Below are positions 32,971 to 45,200 of a stretch of DNA of 64,000 nucleotides, one piece after another (the first letter of the stretch is position 1; each line of letters starts with the position of its first letter). Origin of the DNA: Absidia repens (taxonomy: Eukaryota > Mucoromycota > Mucoromycetes > Mucorales > Cunninghamellaceae). The notes below the pieces were generated by a model, which ran no database searches, was not told the origin of the DNA, and worked only from the letters and a program-made list of their open reading frames with translations. The stretch is taken from positions 2,666,001-2,730,000 of the forward strand of contig MCGE01000001.1 of assembly GCA_002105175.1 (NCBI GenBank), in the 5' to 3' direction. The position numbers and the translations under genes are program-made.

Positions 32971-35067
32971 CTAACAAAATAGTAGATCTTCTACAAAATA
33001 ACACTTCAATTCTAAACTAGCACCAGTATTTCCAAAGCAAAATTGATCTTCAGGATAGGAGGGGTCATGATCAGATAAGCAGAAGGGTTTTGATGATCCA
33101 TGCGTGCCTTGGGACATAGATGTATTATACCATGTAAATCGATTTGCTGTTGTTTCATGTACCTTGAGCCGGTTCACCATTACGTTATTTTCCTTGTTCA
33201 AACCTTGTAAGCCAAACGATAAATACTTGAACCATACATGTTTCAAACCGCGGTCAGATAAATCCCATACACGCATTTTTGATTCTTCTAATGTCATTGT
33301 CGTGTTTCCAGCGCAATCTCCATTGTTGTCGTCAAGCATCACATTTTCGAAGCATAGAGTCGTCAATTGTTGGCAGCGGTTCTGAATTATATCCATCAAG
33401 TTGTCTGTATCTTTCACATTCGTGGACTCCAGTACCAATTGTTGAAGGCCATAAGAAGAGCATGATAATTGTGATCGGTCCCGCTTCCTGTTGATCAAAT
33501 TAGCAAACGTCAAATCTAGTGTCTTTAAGCCAGGTAAATCATCCAATAGACAGGTGAGAGATACATCAAAGCCAGGAAAGCATTTGATACAAATTGTCGC
33601 CAGATTCCGTGATAAAGCTGCCCTCGAACAAACATTCAAACCGTCCGAGTAGAGGAATTGATTCAGAGTGGATTGTAGCGAATGCTGGCTATTGTGCTGT
33701 TGCTGTGTTTGTCCCAAAGCATCTGCCACACTGTTGTTATAAACATCTAGTAATAATGTATGTAACTGATGTTGCCCCACCCATGAGTTGATAATGCCAT
33801 CCAGTCCAAGAATATCAGTGCTGTGTTCTGCTGATTGTCGTTGATATGTCATTTCCAGATGCTGCAACCTGCAAGTCCGCTTCGCCGTCTCCATCAAATC
33901 ACCATTTCCGCTGTCATTTCTTTTGTTGTTGCCTTGCATCCATTCTTTCATTTTTTCACTTGGCCATAGACTAGAAACGTATTCATTTGCGCCTTGTAGA
34001 TGAATTTCCAGCCGTGTCAAACATCCATATCCAGATATCAGTTCAAAGAGATCAGATCGACTTTTTTGAAGGTATGCGCACAAGTCACTATCATCATATT
34101 CATCATCAGCAGTCGGTCGAACTAGTTCAGAGGTATAGAATTCGTCAAATGCAAAACCAAGATGAAGCGTGTTCAGGAGCGGATACTTGTGTAAAAGATA
34201 AGAATAGCAGCCGGGATCAAAATGCACCATATCGTAGAGCTTCAATGATTTCAGATTGTTGACAGGAGACGCAGCAAGTAAACAGTCGTCGGCATGTATA
34301 GCTGTAAGCTGAGAGGAGTTTGTTGTTCCGTGCATAGACTGTACATGTAGTTTCAACGTTTCCAAGACGGGACAAATAGTGTGAATCATTTCTAGAGTGG
34401 TCACAGGTACATCCATAAAGCCAAAAGTCATGTCCAGTTCCAAAAGGCCAGAGAATACACATGAAGGCTGGGAGAGTACAGCAGAGAAAGACAAGTAAGG
34501 TAACACAGACTTCTCCGACGTAGTTGACAACATGCATATATCATCATACGAGCAAACCAAACTTGTCAATTGTGAGTGCAGAAGAGGAGCCCAAACTGTT
34601 GAAGGATCGCTATGGTAGCCATGAAGCCGCTTCAGGTACCGCCAATTGTATAGTAGTTGCGGGTACCGATTTCTTCTGCCAATAATGTCATTGATGTCCA
34701 ATTTTTGTGGGCTGTTGTACCGATCTTTAGGACTTTTGGTGCTAATATCAAATGATTCTATCCAAGGGCATAAACGAAGGAGTTGCAGATCCGATAGATC
34801 CAAGTGGACTTGAGGGTGAACAACGACCTTGCGCACAATTCGTCGATATTGTATGCATGCTGTTTCAAGAGTTTCCAACCAACGTGTGTACTGTCGGTTT
34901 GAATGAATGTAGACGTCCTGGTTGAGTTGACGCCTAGCGAGTAGAGCCCATGAATGACAGACTAATGCCGAATGGATGAGATGGCGAGGGGGGAGATATG
35001 AGAGGACGAGTTCGACCAATTCAAGTGGAAGGGAAGTGTTTGGTGTCGTAAATGTAGTATGCATCAT
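32971..35067 (-). CDS. F-box/leucine-rich-repeat-like protein
   Basis: Single exon, 698 residues. Residues about 10-50 form an F-box (SLPLELVELVLSYLPPRHLI, then HSALVCHSWALLARRQL), which binds Skp1 in SCF ubiquitin ligases. The rest has irregular LRR-like segments (CPWIESFDIST, LTSLVCSYDDI, LNTLHLGFAFDEF, LRHLKTLDLTFANL-type repeats such as LPGLKTLDLTFANL and LTTLCFENVML), the usual substrate-binding architecture in this expanded Mucoromycota family. The substrate cannot be predicted. The start at 35067 (MMHTTFTTPNTSLPLELV) puts the F-box at the N-terminus as expected. A GGCGTTTAAAAAAC motif lies about 110 bases upstream. Confidence 0.85.
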   Translation of the reverse strand: MMHTTFTTPNTSLPLELVELVLSYLPPRHLIHSALVCHSWALLARRQLNQDVYIHSNRQYTRWLETLETACIQYRRIVRKVVVHPQVHLDLSDLQLLRLCPWIESFDISTKSPKDRYNSPQKLDINDIIGRRNRYPQLLYNWRYLKRLHGYHSDPSTVWAPLLHSQLTSLVCSYDDICMLSTTSEKSVLPYLSFSAVLSQPSCVFSGLLELDMTFGFMDVPVTTLEMIHTICPVLETLKLHVQSMHGTTNSSQLTAIHADDCLLAASPVNNLKSLKLYDMVHFDPGCYSYLLHKYPLLNTLHLGFAFDEFYTSELVRPTADDEYDDSDLCAYLQKSRSDLFELISGYGCLTRLEIHLQGANEYVSSLWPSEKMKEWMQGNNKRNDSGNGDLMETAKRTCRLQHLEMTYQRQSAEHSTDILGLDGIINSWVGQHQLHTLLLDVYNNSVADALGQTQQQHNSQHSLQSTLNQFLYSDGLNVCSRAALSRNLATICIKCFPGFDVSLTCLLDDLPGLKTLDLTFANLINRKRDRSQLSCSSYGLQQLVLESTNVKDTDNLMDIIQNRCQQLTTLCFENVMLDDNNGDCAGNTTMTLEESKMRVWDLSDRGLKHVWFKYLSFGLQGLNKENNVMVNRLKVHETTANRFTWYNTSMSQGTHGSSKPFCLSDHDPSYPEDQFCFGNTGASLELKCYFVEDLLFC

Positions 35068-35407
35068 AATATGTAAAAGGTGAGCAAAAGAAAGAGAAAA
35101 AAAAAGGGGGGGGGTGAAAAAAGATGTATTGGGGACAAAAAAAGTTGATGGGGTTTCTTTGAGGTTGTGCCACGACGGCGTTTAAAAAACAGCAGATTCC
35201 TGCTAAATCACAGATCGTTGCATTGTCAAAATAATGTCACGTCTAATCAAATGCATTTTTTTTTTATTTGGTTCTCAAAATGTAAAAATAAAACAAGGAT
35301 AAGGCTAGTAAAACATATAAAACAAAAGTATCTACATAAGGACTATAAAAAGAGCAATAATAATAACAGTAATAATAACTAAAAACTAAATAAACAAAAA
35401 CTAAAAG
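35068..35407. other. Spacer between YME1 3' end and F-box gene promoter
   Basis: Holds the pyrimidine-rich (minus) promoter of the F-box gene and the T/A-rich 3' flank of YME1. The small plus ORF inside has low-complexity Asn/Lys and is not coding. Confidence 0.5.
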
Positions 35408-37849
35408 CTACCTGGTGATGGGTTTTCCAGACATGACATCTTTGATTTCATCAGAGGTAAGAGTTTCATATTCTACCAATGCCTTCGCCAATCTATCTAG
35501 TTCTTCTCGATGAGTAGTAAGAATGTGTTTCGCTCTTGCCTCTGATCCAAGTACCAGGTCCTTGATTTCGCTTTCAATTAGCATCTTTGTTTCCGTACTG
35601 AGAAGCTGCATGTCGTCATCATCATAGTTCACTGGACCAACTTTGTCGCTCATGCCAAAATATCGCACCATACGTCGAGCAACATCTGTAGCTTTGACAA
35701 TATCACTATGGGCACCACTTGTTACGTTTTCGTCGCCAAAAATCATTTCTTCTGCCACTCGTCCGCCCATACAGACATCGATTTGTGCCAGATATTCTTT
35801 TTTAGTAAAGGAGTCCTAGTTTTGAATAAAGAAATATATAAGTATGTAAGTTATTTCTATTTCCTGCCTTTTTTCGTCGGGGGGGGCAGGGTTGTCATTA
35901 CCTTGTCCATTTCAGGAAGTTGAACTGTCATACCAAGTGATGATCCACGGGGAATAATTGTAGCTTTGTGAAGAGGCATGGCGTCCTGGGTAAAATAGGC
36001 TACCAAAGTGTGACCACCTTCATGATAGGCCGTGATGCGTTTGTTTTCTTCGGTAATCACCGCACTTTTTCTTTCAGCACCCATGATGATCTTGTCCTTT
36101 GAGTATTCCAAATGCTTTGCAGTAATTTCGTGACTTCCTTCTCGGCTAGCTTGAATAGCTGCTTGATTCACAAGATTCGCCAAATCAGCACCACTAAACC
36201 CAGGGGTTCCACGAGCAGCCACACTGATATCCACATTTTTAGCAAGGATCATGTTCTTCATATGATGCTTCAGTATTTGAATCCGTCCACGTACATCAGG
36301 TAAAGGCACATTGACGTGTCGGTCGAATCGTCCAGGTCGCACCAAGGCTTTGTCCAAAAGCTCAGGAAAATTGGTTGCCGCAATAAATATTACACCTTCC
36401 GTTTGAGAGAATCCATCCAAATCCACCAATAGTTGATTAAGCGTTTGTTTCATATAAGATTGATCTTTGGGGTTGCGCTTGGATCCAATAGCATCGATTT
36501 CGTCAATAAATACAATACTGGGGGCTTTGGCCCGTGCGGCAGCTATTGCGTAACAATAAAGCTTATCATTAGTCACGTCTCAACTTCGCTTTGGACTGCT
36601 TCACCCCAATCACTTTTTTTCTTACCGAATAGTTCACGCACACGCCTTGCACCAACGCCAACATACATTTCATCAAATTCGCTACCACTCATAAAAAAGA
36701 AGGGTACATTCGCTTCGCCAGCCACCGCCCGCGCCAACATGGTTTTACCAGTGCCAGGAGGACCCTCGAGTAAGACGCCCTTTGGGAGCTTACCGCCCAA
36801 CTCGGTAAACTTTTGAGGATTTCGTAAAAATTGCACGATTTCTTCCAATTCTTGTTTTGCTTCATCAACGCCTTGTACATCATCGAATTTGACAGAGTGC
36901 TGATTGACGGGTTCGTATTCTGTTTGTGATGTTGCAGTTTTCAATAATCCAGAGTTTTCCAACGCCAATGAAAGTATGGTCAAAATACAGAATGCATAGG
37001 TTGCCGTAACTCCCAACCAGCGTAGCACCTTCCAAGCACTGAATCTTCGTCCTACGTTGAGAAAAAAAAATAGTAAGTATGCTGTTTTTGACAGTGGCTT
37101 TATCATTTTGAGCGAAAATGGGGAAGCGCTTACCTTCTTCTACAACCACATAGATTGGATTTCCTTTGATACCAGAATTCGACACACCATTAGCGCTGCT
37201 GCTGGCACCACCTCGGCTTGCCATGACTTGTTGAATAAGTTCCTTTGGGATTTTTTGATTGTTGCCACCTGCAGTCATGCCCCCAGATCTTGCTTTGTTT
37301 CCAACACCTTCCCAGATACCATTGCTTTCTTGTCCCAATTTCTGCATAATCCTTGGTAGAATGGTATCCGCTTGTCCTGTCTGTGAAAGCGCCGTGATGT
37401 AGTGTTGCCAGCATTCTTCATTGTGTGTAAAATTTCCCTTTTCAAAACGCATAATCAGTGCCTGAGGATTCTTCGCCCGTAGCCATTCCTAGTTACATAC
37501 ATAATTAAAAAAAGTTATTAGAGCGCTATGAATGTCGTTTTAGTCCACGTAGATGAAGAGAAAGTACCTTATACAAAAGAGCTTGCTTGAGAGGATCGTG
37601 GGCATGTGCGTTTGCTTCTTGTTCGAGTTTCGCCAGTTTACGAAAGTTGCCAATTCGGAAAGGCAATCCAGATGTTGCTGTTGCTGTAGAAGAAAAGGCC
37701 ATTCGTTGTTGCAATGATAATGATTTCCAACCACGTTTATAGGGTGAATAAATAGGTATCTGTATTGCGTTGGTAGATAATAATATTTGTGTCCTTCCGG
37801 TCGCTGTGGATGACGAGCTCATACGTATCGACGGCGCCAGCTTGGTCAT
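35408..37849 (-). CDS. YME1: Mitochondrial i-AAA protease YME1
   Basis: Inner-membrane ATP-dependent zinc metalloprotease facing the intermembrane space; it degrades unassembled or damaged membrane proteins. Five exons on the minus strand: 37568-37849, 37134-37488, 36626-37051, 35902-36542 and 35408-35815, in frame, 703 residues. The N-terminus is Ser/Thr/Arg-rich, consistent with a mitochondrial presequence. One transmembrane segment lies at about residues 226-243 ([18 protein letters not shown]). Walker A GPPGTGKT is at 309-316, Walker [12 protein letters not shown] at about 363-373, and the second region of homology has PGRFDRHV. The zinc site HEGGH is at about 527-531. [20 protein letters not shown] crosses the last splice junction. 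One membrane span (not two) and the sequence identify the i-AAA rather than the m-AAA (Afg3/Yta12) type. Confidence 0.96.
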
Positions 37850-39158
37850 CTAAAGGTTTAAAAGGGGCTGTTTAGTGTGTGTAAAGTCAGCTAATTTGAC
37901 ACAGTTCGGTTCAGGCTCGAACATATCACTTTCATCCTTGATCTTTTTAGATAAATTCACATACTTGCTGACATAATTTGGGATAATTGTATCGAGGCAT
38001 TGTCGATCGTCGACGTAGGAGTGGTTGGTTCGAAAAAAAAAAAAAAAAAAAAAAAAAGAGAGAGAAGGAAAAGAGGAAGACTAAAGAACACTGCACAAAA
38101 AAGAGCGGTGTTAACAAGGTGCTCAGCCAATGACGTAAAAGCGTTTGACGCCTCACTAAAAAAATACGCAAACGCCGCTGACTGATCGCCTAAAAAAATT
38201 CAGGAACGGGGAATGCCAATTGACAGACCTACTGGAATACAGCACAATAAATCAGAACAGAATATTATTACATTTATTGAAAAAATGCAGAGAAGTAGAG
38301 AGAGATCTGCGTGTATGTGGGGGGATATACAATCATTGAAGATCTTTTTCACTGTGGAGATCGTCAAAAAACGGGAAAGGGGATTCAGTCATACAATAAA
38401 AGCATGAACTTCATTGATCACCGAAAGGGTCTTTTTTTTTTGGCAGTCCTTCCGTTTGGGTCATCATCACTGGGGGGAGGAGGAGAAAGTTAGATGACAC
38501 AGCATTCTAGATTGAACATGCAGTAGTACAAAACAATCATAGAGTCGAAGTAGGACAACGATCTTGCCCTCATTTAATCTTTTTATTCTCCAGCCATTAT
38601 CATAATCACATCAAGAAAAAAAAAAGGAAAGGGAAATAAATTCAGTAGGTTTTCAAGAAACCATATCATACACTGCAATAGTTATGTTTAAACAAATACT
38701 CATACAGCAATACTCTGAGGAATGGGTATCACACAGATTCCTAAGCTGCTATCATAAGCTTCTTTCCATTCCCCAATGCTTATGATACACAGCATATTAT
38801 TTATTAAGGACAATTTTTCATCCTACTTTATTTTGTTGTTGTTGTTATGTTGTTGTTATTATTATTGTTTTTAATTAATCAATACAAATAATTCATCTTA
38901 ATCCGATATAATGTTTATAATTCGCAGTTTTTATCGATGTCGATGATGATCCTCATCACTTTAGTGGATATTTTCATCGCATCCAATGTGTTTCTTCCCC
39001 ACTTCTCCCTGCCACTCCCCCCAATTTCCCCTTTATTTCCCGCTCTTTCACTCCGCACTAAAATATTATCACCTTTGATTGCTCTCCTCCCCCGACATTT
39101 ATATAAAACGGACCTACCTTTTTTTTTCATCTCTCCATTTTCCCTTCTCCACCTTCCA
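37850..39158. other. Divergent spacer between YME1 and the F-box-like gene
   Basis: Divergent promoter region. It holds an A25 tract at 38033-38057 and an unassigned AT-rich middle; GTTGTT/ATTATT-rich DNA at about 38830-38870. No gene is supported; the small ORFs are low complexity. Confidence 0.5.
39098..39108 (+). promoter_or_regulatory. TATA box of the second F-box-like gene
   Basis: TTTATATAAAA, 51 bases before the ATG at 39159. It decides the start: an in-frame ATG at 38937 lies upstream of this box. Confidence 0.6.
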
Positions 39159-40094
39159 ATGACGATTCGACATTTACACTATGACATATTAACTACTGTA
39201 CTTCCTTTTCTCGATCCGCCCACTCTTCTTCAATTTGCTGTTGTCTGTCAATCATACAGTCAGCCCGCTCTCCGTCGACTTTGGAATCGTCCGCGTATTA
39301 CACATGCTGATAAGCTCAATAATTTTATCCAAACTTTATATCGATCGATACAAGATGAACAACAATATGATCATAATCATCATCAACATCAGCGCATACT
39401 TAGACCTTATTATGAGTGGATTACTGGATTAACCATAGCTTTTAATTCTTTCCAGCCAATCCCACTCCTTCATACTTTTCAATCAATTTTATTTCACCAT
39501 TTACCCAACTTGGCTTACTTATCCTTACATCACACACACGCTGTTTTTTCCCCTTCTGTCCAACGTTATCGAGTTCAATTTTGTCTGTTGGAAATTCCAC
39601 TCTCCGAAATTCCTGGGCCAATCACATTGACTCATCACCCGTCAGATAATGGGAATGATCCATTACCATGGCTCGACTTGTACTTCAATATTCCAACGTC
39701 CCTAAAAATTGTACCACTTCCTTTAACTCATATTTCTATCACGCACAGTAGCATAACGGGTCTCCTATTGAACGACGATTATTTGTACCAGATCGCCTTA
39801 TCATGTCCTGACTTGCGCAAAATTCGTGTTAGCGGATTTTTCTCTGACAAAGGTGTCAAGCATGTCGCCAATTCCTGCCACGCTCTTGAGATTATTTCTT
39901 TTTCCTTGCCAAAAGGCTTGGCCCAATCCAATACCATCACTCAAAATTCCCTGGACTGTTTATCCATCTCTTGTCCACGCTTGACCCAATTTACATGCCT
40001 AGGCCAGACTAGAATAGATCCTACACTGGCGGAGCATACATTTCGTTTGCACTGTCCTCATTTTTCCTATTGTGATTTTGGACCAAACGTATGA
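39159..40094 (+). CDS. F-box-like protein with LRR-like segments
   Basis: Single exon, 311 residues from the ATG at 39159. The N-terminal segment (LHYDILTTVLPFLDPPTLLQ then FAVVCQSYSQPALRRLW) has the F-box layout: hydrophobic helix, short turn with a proline, VCxxW-like second helix. The remainder has LRR-like stretches (LPNLAYLSLHH, YQIALSCPDLRKIRVSGFFS, GVKHVANSCHALEIISF, LDCLSISCPRLTQFTC). This is the AMN1/Grr1-type arrangement, probably an SCF substrate adaptor. The open frame extends 74 codons further upstream, but the TATA box and pyrimidine-rich leader between make the shorter start more likely. The upstream extension is hydrophobic and Pro/Leu-rich, as expected of a translated CT-rich leader. 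Confidence 0.75.
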   Translation: MTIRHLHYDILTTVLPFLDPPTLLQFAVVCQSYSQPALRRLWNRPRITHADKLNNFIQTLYRSIQDEQQYDHNHHQHQRILRPYYEWITGLTIAFNSFQPIPLLHTFQSILFHHLPNLAYLSLHHTHAVFSPSVQRYRVQFCLLEIPLSEIPGPITLTHHPSDNGNDPLPWLDLYFNIPTSLKIVPLPLTHISITHSSITGLLLNDDYLYQIALSCPDLRKIRVSGFFSDKGVKHVANSCHALEIISFSLPKGLAQSNTITQNSLDCLSISCPRLTQFTCLGQTRIDPTLAEHTFRLHCPHFSYCDFGPNV

Positions 40095-40481
40095 ATATAC
40101 ATATCTGTCTATTGTGGTTTTTAAATGCTTCAAAATTATTATATTGCCTTTTTGCTTAGAACCTTATAGCAACACTGTTACATTCTGGGGGCAAACTACG
40201 TTTAGTAGTAAAAGTATTATTTGGATATTCAATTCCCCTACTTTTTTGCAATAAAAACCATTTTATTTTTATCACTAATTTGCTTTGTCTTTGTTAGTTT
40301 TTGATTTTTTGCCTATATATGAATATTTGACCACAGTTGAAAAAGGCCACCGCTATTAGGTCGTGTGCGTAGGTATTAAAAAAAAAAAAAAAAAAAAAAG
40401 CTGCATACATACAATCGAATGTTGCCATGAAAACTGAAATCTGACGTTGAATGGTCAAAGTAACTCTGCCAGAGCAACCTC
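40095..40481. other. Spacer before element copy F
   Basis: AATAAA at about 40250 follows the F-box-like gene; an A22 tract lies at 40378-40399. Nothing else seen. Confidence 0.45.
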
Positions 40482-41115
40482 ATGAATTTTCAATTCCCGC
40501 CCACGTGGATATGGTATGTTTTTTTATTTTCCCCGCCTCTCTTTTTCCTTCTCTTTCATCCTGCCTTTTTTTCTTCACCATTCAACTTCTTTGAGGCTAT
40601 GGTGATCTTAGATTAGTGTCAGGACTAGTTTAGAAGGGATTTCAGCTAAGGGAATACAAGATGCATGGGGAAACCCTTTCATTTTGAATCTAGGATTTAG
40701 AACCACCATTGGTTGGCTTTTTGGGGTCTTCATTAGCTTATTCTAGTTATAGCTTGCCCATAATTTGTATCCATATTGAAAAAAATATATACCTTTTATA
40801 TTTGCTACAATAAAAAATGTCCCATTAGCCTCTCTCATGTCTTCTGCAATAGATCTCTTTTCCACATCATCGTCCTTTTTGATTAGCCTTGACAATTATC
40901 GTGCTTCAATAAAAAAAAAAAATGTGTATACCTTTAGTCACTCTCATGCTTCATAAAGTATATTACTTTTTTATTGCTACTGTTTATTTAGATAAGTGCT
41001 GAATATTCTACAGCTCTCCCATTAACCTCCCTCATGCTAACTCCATTAGATCTCTTGATTGCTGTTGACTTTTTTTTATTCTTATGCTTCAATAAAGTAT
41101 ACCGTCTTTTTATAT
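40482..41115 (+). repeat. Dispersed hairpin-core element, copy F
   Basis: Plus copy. The head TTTCAATTCCCGCCCACGTG starts near 40487. Arms at 40633-40643 and 40670-40680 have one A-C mismatch. The tail shows the reiteration clearly: units ending GCTTCAATAAA or ACAATAAA at about 40806, 40905 and 41088. Confidence 0.8.
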
Positions 41116-41916
41116 CCTCCAACATGGATGAAGTGCACCATAAAACTTGTTTATATATACATTATACATAAACTGTGGCTGGGTTTTTGTGCGTCTATGA
41201 CGTGCCATTTCATATATATCGACAATAGGGACATTTTTTTGGGGGGGGTGGATTGCCTATGGTAGTGAGTTTTTCGACTTCTCTTTTCTTAAGGCACGCA
41301 ACAACACCATCCAATGTCCACTGTCCATTTTTTATGCAACTATCAAGATTCAGTAGTGGTGGCGTGGTGAACCTCTTCTCGTGATACAGTTGCCACGATA
41401 CCTTCGTACACCTCCTGCTCTTTGAATTAGCTTGTCGCATACCGTAGAATAGTGCATCCATCCACTGTACAGTACAGTGCTGTAGAATAGCTTGTCGTTC
41501 ACCGTAGAATTTCTTGTCATCTTAGTTTATTCTATAGTAAAAAATATTTACCGTATAAACCTTCAATGAATGTCTTCAATAGTTTATTGCATGCCATACA
41601 ATGTTTTTTATTTAAGTGATTTAAAGAGACCCCTCTTCAAATACAGTTGGAATACCTGCCTATCAAACTTTCTTCCTTTTGAAGCCCAGGAATCTACCCC
41701 CAACCAAATTTACGCACTGTACGCTCTTTCAAATAAAAATTTACATATAAAAAAGTGCCAAGGTTGCCATGGAACTGTGTGAAGGAGAATAAATTCACAT
41801 AAAGAGAAAAGGTTTTAATATATAAGCCAAAGACAAACAATTAAACTAAACAAAAACGTACATTCTGTGGTATTTTCAGTACAGTACATAGTGAAGATCT
41901 CTATAAAGTACCCCTC

Positions 41917-41948
<32 letters not shown>

Positions 41949-42271
41949 AACCAACAACAGTGACAATAGCATATTTCATGCCAAAAGATAATTTTCATAA
42001 GTCATTTTTTATTGAATGTTCAAAACCCTAAAGTAGATGCGCAGTATATTGGAGGAAGGGTGAAGAGTAAGCTGATATCATAATGGGGTATAATGAGTAT
42101 ATACTGCAGGCACTAAATACGATGTATATAAAATAAGAGTGTAAATGTATGCTATAAGGAATAAAAGAATATATAAGACGATAGGATAAAAAGGAGTACA
42201 TGCTAAGAGATCTGATAAAAAGGAATATAAGTCAGGAAGATATAATGTGATAAATAAGCTAAAACTAAGAA
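41116..42271. other. Spacer with short repeated motif and A-tract
   Basis: GTAGAATAGCTTGTCGTTCACC at about 41473-41494 and a partial upstream copy belong to a second short repeat also seen near 6385 and 26830. Next to it is an 8-bp inverted repeat, CACTGTAC-A-GTACAGTG (41464-41480). An A30 tract lies at 41918-41947. The 83-codon minus ORF at 41210-41461 shows no recognisable motif. Confidence 0.4.
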
Positions 42272-45200
42272 TCACCGTAAATCATCGTCAAGATTCTTCC
42301 CACCAATATCAATTTCATTCATTTCTTTATCTTCGTCAGGTGATGATAACTTGGTCGATCCAGCCATAGTTAAAGGAACGGAAGTGGAGTACTTGATCGT
42401 CTGATTTGCTGATGTTGCTGAGGAGAGCGCTTCATGCGGCGTTGCCCTAGGCATCATTGAAGGCTGTTGTGAACTGGAGCCCTCATGCCAAGAAGTTGAT
42501 TTCCTAATCGTATGTTGTTTTAAGTTCATTCTAGCTTTGATTGCCGGTTTCTTTTGACGGGTGGGTGCTTTCCGCTTGGATGTATTGGTGTTTTTGAGTA
42601 AACTTCGCTGATGGTGTTTTTTTCTTTGTATTGGTGCATCTGAATATCGTTTTGCTGATTCATTTCGGGGATATGGTCGACTGATTAGATCATCCAAACT
42701 GGTGTCATCCGATATCGAATTAATGGCTGCATCATAGTCCAAACGTGTTTGTCGACGTATCTCTTCAGTGTCGGAATCAGTGTCAGTACTATCGCCTTCA
42801 AGGATAGGAGAGCAGTCATTGGTGTTGTCATTGTGTGATGCTGTTATTTCTGATGTAGATGATGGTGAAGATAGTGATGGCTTTTGTTGTTGTGAATAGT
42901 TCAGACCAGGTTCTAAATGGGCATCGATAGTTGACATAGGTATGTTTCCAAGCAATGGCCGATCAGGTGTCGATTCAGACCAAAAGGCATTAACACACTG
43001 ATTATCATTGCCACCACCAACCAGCGAGATGTTTTTCGATGATAAAATAGAGCGCGAAATTTCCCGTCCATCGTCCATCTTCCACGAATAAGGCAAATGT
43101 TGCTTTGCTGGCGTTTTTTTTATTGGTTGCCGTTTGACCACGTCGATCGGTAAAGGAGAAGGAAAATGGCATTCAATGCTGTCATCCAGAAAGGAACCCA
43201 GTCGATGTTCAATAGAGCACGTAGCTGCCAAGTGTTGAGCACGTCGTAATGGGAGCCAGGTGCCGTTGAGAATGCTATTTTGTCGCCGAATTCGGAGTCG
43301 ATCCTTTTCCAAGCTAAAGATGACACTTCGTTCTCGCTCCGTGTCAATGCCGCCCGCCATCAACAATGTAGTACCATTCACATAATCCAAATCCAAACGT
43401 CGCATAATACGGTATTCAGGCATATCAACTGTTGGACATAGTATAGCCACACACACCGCAATATCGTCAATCACCGTGATATACATGGTTGGGGATGTCA
43501 ATGTTGTTGTTTGTACCATGATTGTTTCTGATAAGGGCTGTGGTTGTTTTGCGTTTAGGTAGCTTTTGTCAAGTAATAACTTGAGGACTGGAAATCGGGT
43601 CAAGATAGCATTGATGTCCGCGTTTTGTTGCATTTGTGATGATTGGGTGTCAACGGTGGATTGTGAGCTGCAAGCCAAAGAATCGGTATCACCTGCAATG
43701 GTTTGTTGAATATAACCTGCCAGCGTTTTGATCTGTCCAACGATAGGTAATAAGTAGTTCAGGTGGGGAGTCGTTGTGACAATTTCCGGTAGCGTTGCAA
43801 AATCCACTTGTTTCTCATGTATCAATTCCAGTAGCCTTGTGAGATTGGCGATGCTGAGTGAAGCTGCTGTGGATTCTGCACTTCCAAGTGAGTGAGCCGG
43901 TACATTTGCTGGTAGTGTGCTGGTGTAATCGTTGGCGTCGTCTTCGTACTGGAAAAACATGTCGTCTCCGCTATCGTCTCCGCTACCTGCTGTGGAGGAT
44001 AATAATGATTGTTCGGAGTCGTTGCGCATATGGTCGTTTGAACTGGAAGTGAGGGTAGTATTCTGCGAATTATCACAATGGCCTACAATTAAAAAATAAT
44101 AAAGAGATTAGTTTTAATACGAAGAGAAGCACGGTACCTAATGCTTAACCTACCTTGTTCCGCTAATCGGTCAGACATATTATGTTGTGATTGCAGCGAT
44201 TGTGATGAATCCGTGTTGAAGATATTGGTGTAAGGTGTCCAGTTGGGTTTATGCTTGTCGATGGTCATATCGTTGTTCGGAGTGTAGCTTGAGTGCGGAT
44301 GTTGAGAAAATGAAGGCCATGAGTTACGACGTTGACGGTTTTGGATTTGTTGAGCGGAATTCCCTCGACTGTTGATCAGTATGGTATCATCTTCAGTTTC
44401 AGAACGAGCGTTTTTAGGTTGGTGAAGGGAGCTTGCTGATTCATCATGTAAGTGGACATCCCTGTCTTCCGCTGCTAGCATAAGGTTGGGTCTTCCAGCT
44501 GCTAATGGCTCTTTATCATTTCCAAAATAATCATCAAGTTCGGATATAGGTACAGTTTCAGGAGCGGCAATATTAAATGATAGATGGTGAGCAGTTGATG
44601 AGTCCGGAAGGTGCGCTAGTCCAAAATTCTCTCCAACGGCAATATCGTTCGTCCATAAAGCATTTGCGTGATCAATATGATGATAATCTGGTGCTGAATC
44701 GCTGGTAGTAGCAGGTTGTTGTCGACGTAAAGACAATGGTGGGGGAGATTCATTGATTGTTCTTGGGTTCACTTCAAAATGGTCCAACGTGTCATCCAGC
44801 ATGTCTTGATAGTAATCAGAATCGCCATCATCAGAATCAGCCGTATCTTTAGTCGACTTTGTAATTGCTGCGGTAATAGTTGACGATGTGATGACAGTAG
44901 AATTGGTCGCATATGGAGTAGTTGACTTTCTTGATGACACTTGCGCTGTTGCTGCCGGTGTCACGATTGGCTTTGGTTGTTTTGTTGTTGTGGTGTCTTT
45001 GTTGTCGTATATGTATGTCATGTCGTAATTTTTACTGCGTAATCGTTTGGCTTTTGTCTGTCTTGTGGTTGGTACGCCGTTACCGATTTGTGCCACTTTT
45101 CTCTTTGATTTTTGCTGCGGTCGAATTTCTTGAGGTGTAGGTGCTGGTGAGTTGGGTGAAGATGATATTGGCGACGGTAAAATTGTCTCCATTGCAAGAG

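Noticed and set aside
38937..39158. Upstream in-frame extension of the F-box-like gene
   Set aside because: A TATA box at 39098-39108 lies between the two ATGs and the extension is low-complexity Pro/Leu from a pyrimidine-rich leader.
41210..41461. 83-codon minus ORF (CIKNGQWTLDGVVACLKKRE)
   Set aside because: It looks faintly coding, but has no recognisable motif or flanking splice structure and lies beside repeat sequence.
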